Below, piece by piece: positions 5,397-6,252 of a stretch of 6,252 nucleotides of DNA. The notes beneath the pieces were generated by a model, which saw nothing but the letters and a program-made list of their open reading frames with translations, ran no database searches and was not told the DNA's origin. The stretch spans positions 5,152 to 11,403 of the forward strand of contig PCSF01000257.1 of assembly GCA_002771315.1 (NCBI GenBank), given 5' to 3'. Both the position numbers and the translations under genes were made by a program. How positions within the stretch are numbered: position 1 is the first letter of the stretch; each line of letters begins with the position of its first letter. Source of the DNA: Desulfobacterales bacterium CG23_combo_of_CG06-09_8_20_14_all_52_9 (GTDB lineage: Bacteria > Desulfobacterota > Desulfobacteria > Desulfobacterales > UBA2156).

Positions 5397-5626
5397 TATT
5401 CGGTTACAGCACCAACGCCTTTGTCAAATTTTCCCTTTCCGATGCCGTCTTGAAAATCGCCAGGCTCGGTTTCAACGGTATAGAGATTATGGGGGACCGT
5501 CCTCATCTTTACCCGCCCGACTACGATTCCGGGGCGATTTCCGCTCTGAAGGACCTCATCCGGGAATGCAATCTGACCGTGACCAACCTGAATAGTTTCA
5601 CCCTTTTTGCAGTCGGGGACACCTAA
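5393..5626 (+). CDS. N-terminal part of the frameshifted TIM-barrel epimerase
   Basis: 77 codons, beginning MIFGYSTNAFVKFSL, with the first beta-alpha units of the barrel (FNGIEIMGD, TVTNLNSF) and a stop just after VGDT. It lacks the metal-binding residues, so it would not be active alone. Read together with the downstream frame it is a normal gene. Confidence 0.6.
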   Translation: MIFGYSTNAFVKFSLSDAVLKIARLGFNGIEIMGDRPHLYPPDYDSGAISALKDLIRECNLTVTNLNSFTLFAVGDT

Positions 5627-6239
5627 TCTTCCTTCATGGATCGAGCCGGAGAAAGCGCGCCGGGACATCCGCATTCAGCACACCCTCGATTGTCTGAAGG
5701 TTGCCTCGGCCATCGGGTGCAAGAACATTTCCGTGCCTCCCGGCGGACCGTTGAACACCCTGTCCCGTAAAGAGGCCCTGGCCCTCTTTTATAAAGGCAT
5801 GGAGGCGGTGATCCCCCTGGCTGAAACACTCGGGGTCCGCATACTCGTGGAACCCGAACCGGATCTGATGATCGAAAACACACGGCAATTCAGGGAATTT
5901 ATCGCCGGGATCCGATCTCCTGCCGTGGGGATTAACTTGGATATCGGGCATTTTTTCTGCGCCGGCGAGGCGCCGGAGGAGACCTTTGAGGAGCTTTTCG
6001 GGTGGGTCGGGCATGTCCACCTGGAAGATATCGCTGAAAGCCGCATCCATCGCCACCTCATTCCAGGACACGGTGCCATCGATTTGTTGCGTATTCTGGA
6101 GACCATCGTCCGTTTGAAATATGAAGGCGCCGTCAGCCTGGAGTTATACCCCTATACGGATATGCCGGAAGAAGCGGGAAGGGAAAGCCTGGAATATCTC
6201 AAGCCGGTGTTCGATGCCGCAGGTATTGCGCTGGATTAA
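5607..6239 (+). CDS. C-terminal part of the frameshifted TIM-barrel epimerase
   Basis: An open frame of 210 codons, with only a TTG available at 5607 and no ribosome site; the first six or so residues are probably not native. Counting from that TTG, candidate metal and active-site residues are E82/E84 (VEPEP), D112 and H115 (LDIGH), H138 and D141 (HVHLED), H155 (PGHG) and E179 (LELYPY). It carries most of the barrel and all of the visible ligands. It ends at TAA, leaving 13 bases of the window with no feature. Confidence 0.65.
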   Translation: MQSGTPNLPSWIEPEKARRDIRIQHTLDCLKVASAIGCKNISVPPGGPLNTLSRKEALALFYKGMEAVIPLAETLGVRILVEPEPDLMIENTRQFREFIAGIRSPAVGINLDIGHFFCAGEAPEETFEELFGWVGHVHLEDIAESRIHRHLIPGHGAIDLLRILETIVRLKYEGAVSLELYPYTDMPEEAGRESLEYLKPVFDAAGIALD

Positions 6240-6252
6240 TCCCAGCGTTGCA

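Larger units (their letters stand above)
5393..6239 (+). pseudogene. sugar-phosphate isomerase/epimerase-like TIM barrel (AP endonuclease 2 family), frameshifted
   Basis: Two adjacent frames together encode one xylose-isomerase-like TIM-barrel protein of about 280 residues, a normal length. The N-terminal frame ends ...LFAVGDT at TAA 5624-5626. The homologous continuation NLPSWIEPEKARR lies one base further on in the next frame. Dropping one base near 5624, or restoring two missing ones, joins them. Family features after the break are an EPEP strand, LDIGH, HVHLED, IPGHG and SLELYPY, which supply the expected Glu/Asp/His metal ligands. The gene starts at ATG 5393 inside the synthase stop codon (ATGA overlap), with AGGGG 9 bases ahead, so it is translationally coupled and probably acts on the same sugar or inositol pathway. 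All motifs are intact on both sides, which favours a sequencing error or very recent mutation over old decay. Confidence 0.8.

Noticed and set aside
5607..5626. RF2-style programmed +1 frameshift in the epimerase gene
   Set aside because: The codon before the stop is ACC, not a slippery CTT-type codon, and the stop is TAA, not TGA; re-pairing of the tRNA in the +1 frame would be poor. Kept only as a remote option.
1..6252. CRISPR arrays, tRNA or rRNA genes, insertion sequences, attachment sites
   Set aside because: No regularly spaced repeats, cloverleaf-like segments, transposase frames or terminal repeats were seen on reading either strand.

Overview
The window looks like chromosomal DNA from an anaerobic Desulfobacterota-type (former deltaproteobacterial) bacterium. 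This is inferred from the gene families, not from any marker gene. The evidence is an Fnr-like regulator without FNR-type cysteines, a Cys-rich HD-domain protein beginning MKCPGQD, a ferredoxin-like protein of the kind often found near hybrid cluster protein (hcp) genes, a short rubrerythrin-like diiron protein and a bacterial inositol-phosphate synthase. Base composition is moderately GC-rich and even, and there are no mobile elements, RNA genes or CRISPR arrays.

Layout, left to right. (1) Positions 1-103 hold no gene I can support, only a weak leftward promoter-like pair. (2) 104-973 (minus) is an EamA/DMT-type 10-helix transporter with its own promoter. (3) 1059-1122 is a composite intrinsic terminator closing the next leftward operon. 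(4) 1124-1867 and 1920-2648 (both minus) form a two-gene operon: an HD-domain phosphohydrolase-like protein with a Cys-rich N-terminus, then a dicluster ferredoxin-like protein. (5) 2649-2755 is a divergent control region with a perfect Fnr-type palindrome, TTGAC-N4-GTCAA. (6) 2756-3430 (plus) is a Crp/Fnr regulator with an E-x-x-S-R recognition helix, which fits that palindrome. (7) 3443-3919 (minus) is the rubrerythrin-like protein, with a Per-box-like palindrome over its predicted promoter. (8) 3920-4208 is a second divergent region with a near-consensus rightward promoter. (9) 4209-5396 (plus) is an inositol-3-phosphate synthase family protein. It overlaps by ATGA a sugar-phosphate isomerase/epimerase-like TIM-barrel gene (5393-6239) that is broken by a frameshift near 5620-5630.

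How it fits together. The regulator and the HD/ferredoxin operon look like one self-contained module. The palindrome centre falls 41.5 bp upstream of the start point implied by the leftward -10 box, and that promoter has no recognisable -35. This is the geometry of class II activation by Crp/Fnr proteins. Such regulators and ferredoxins are associated with nitrosative or redox stress in sulfate reducers (HcpR type), but hcp itself is not in the window. The adjacent rubrerythrin suggests a small stress island. The inositol-phosphate synthase and TIM-barrel genes form a separate rightward operon, probably for an inositol-derived polar metabolite or lipid headgroup, and it probably continues beyond the window.
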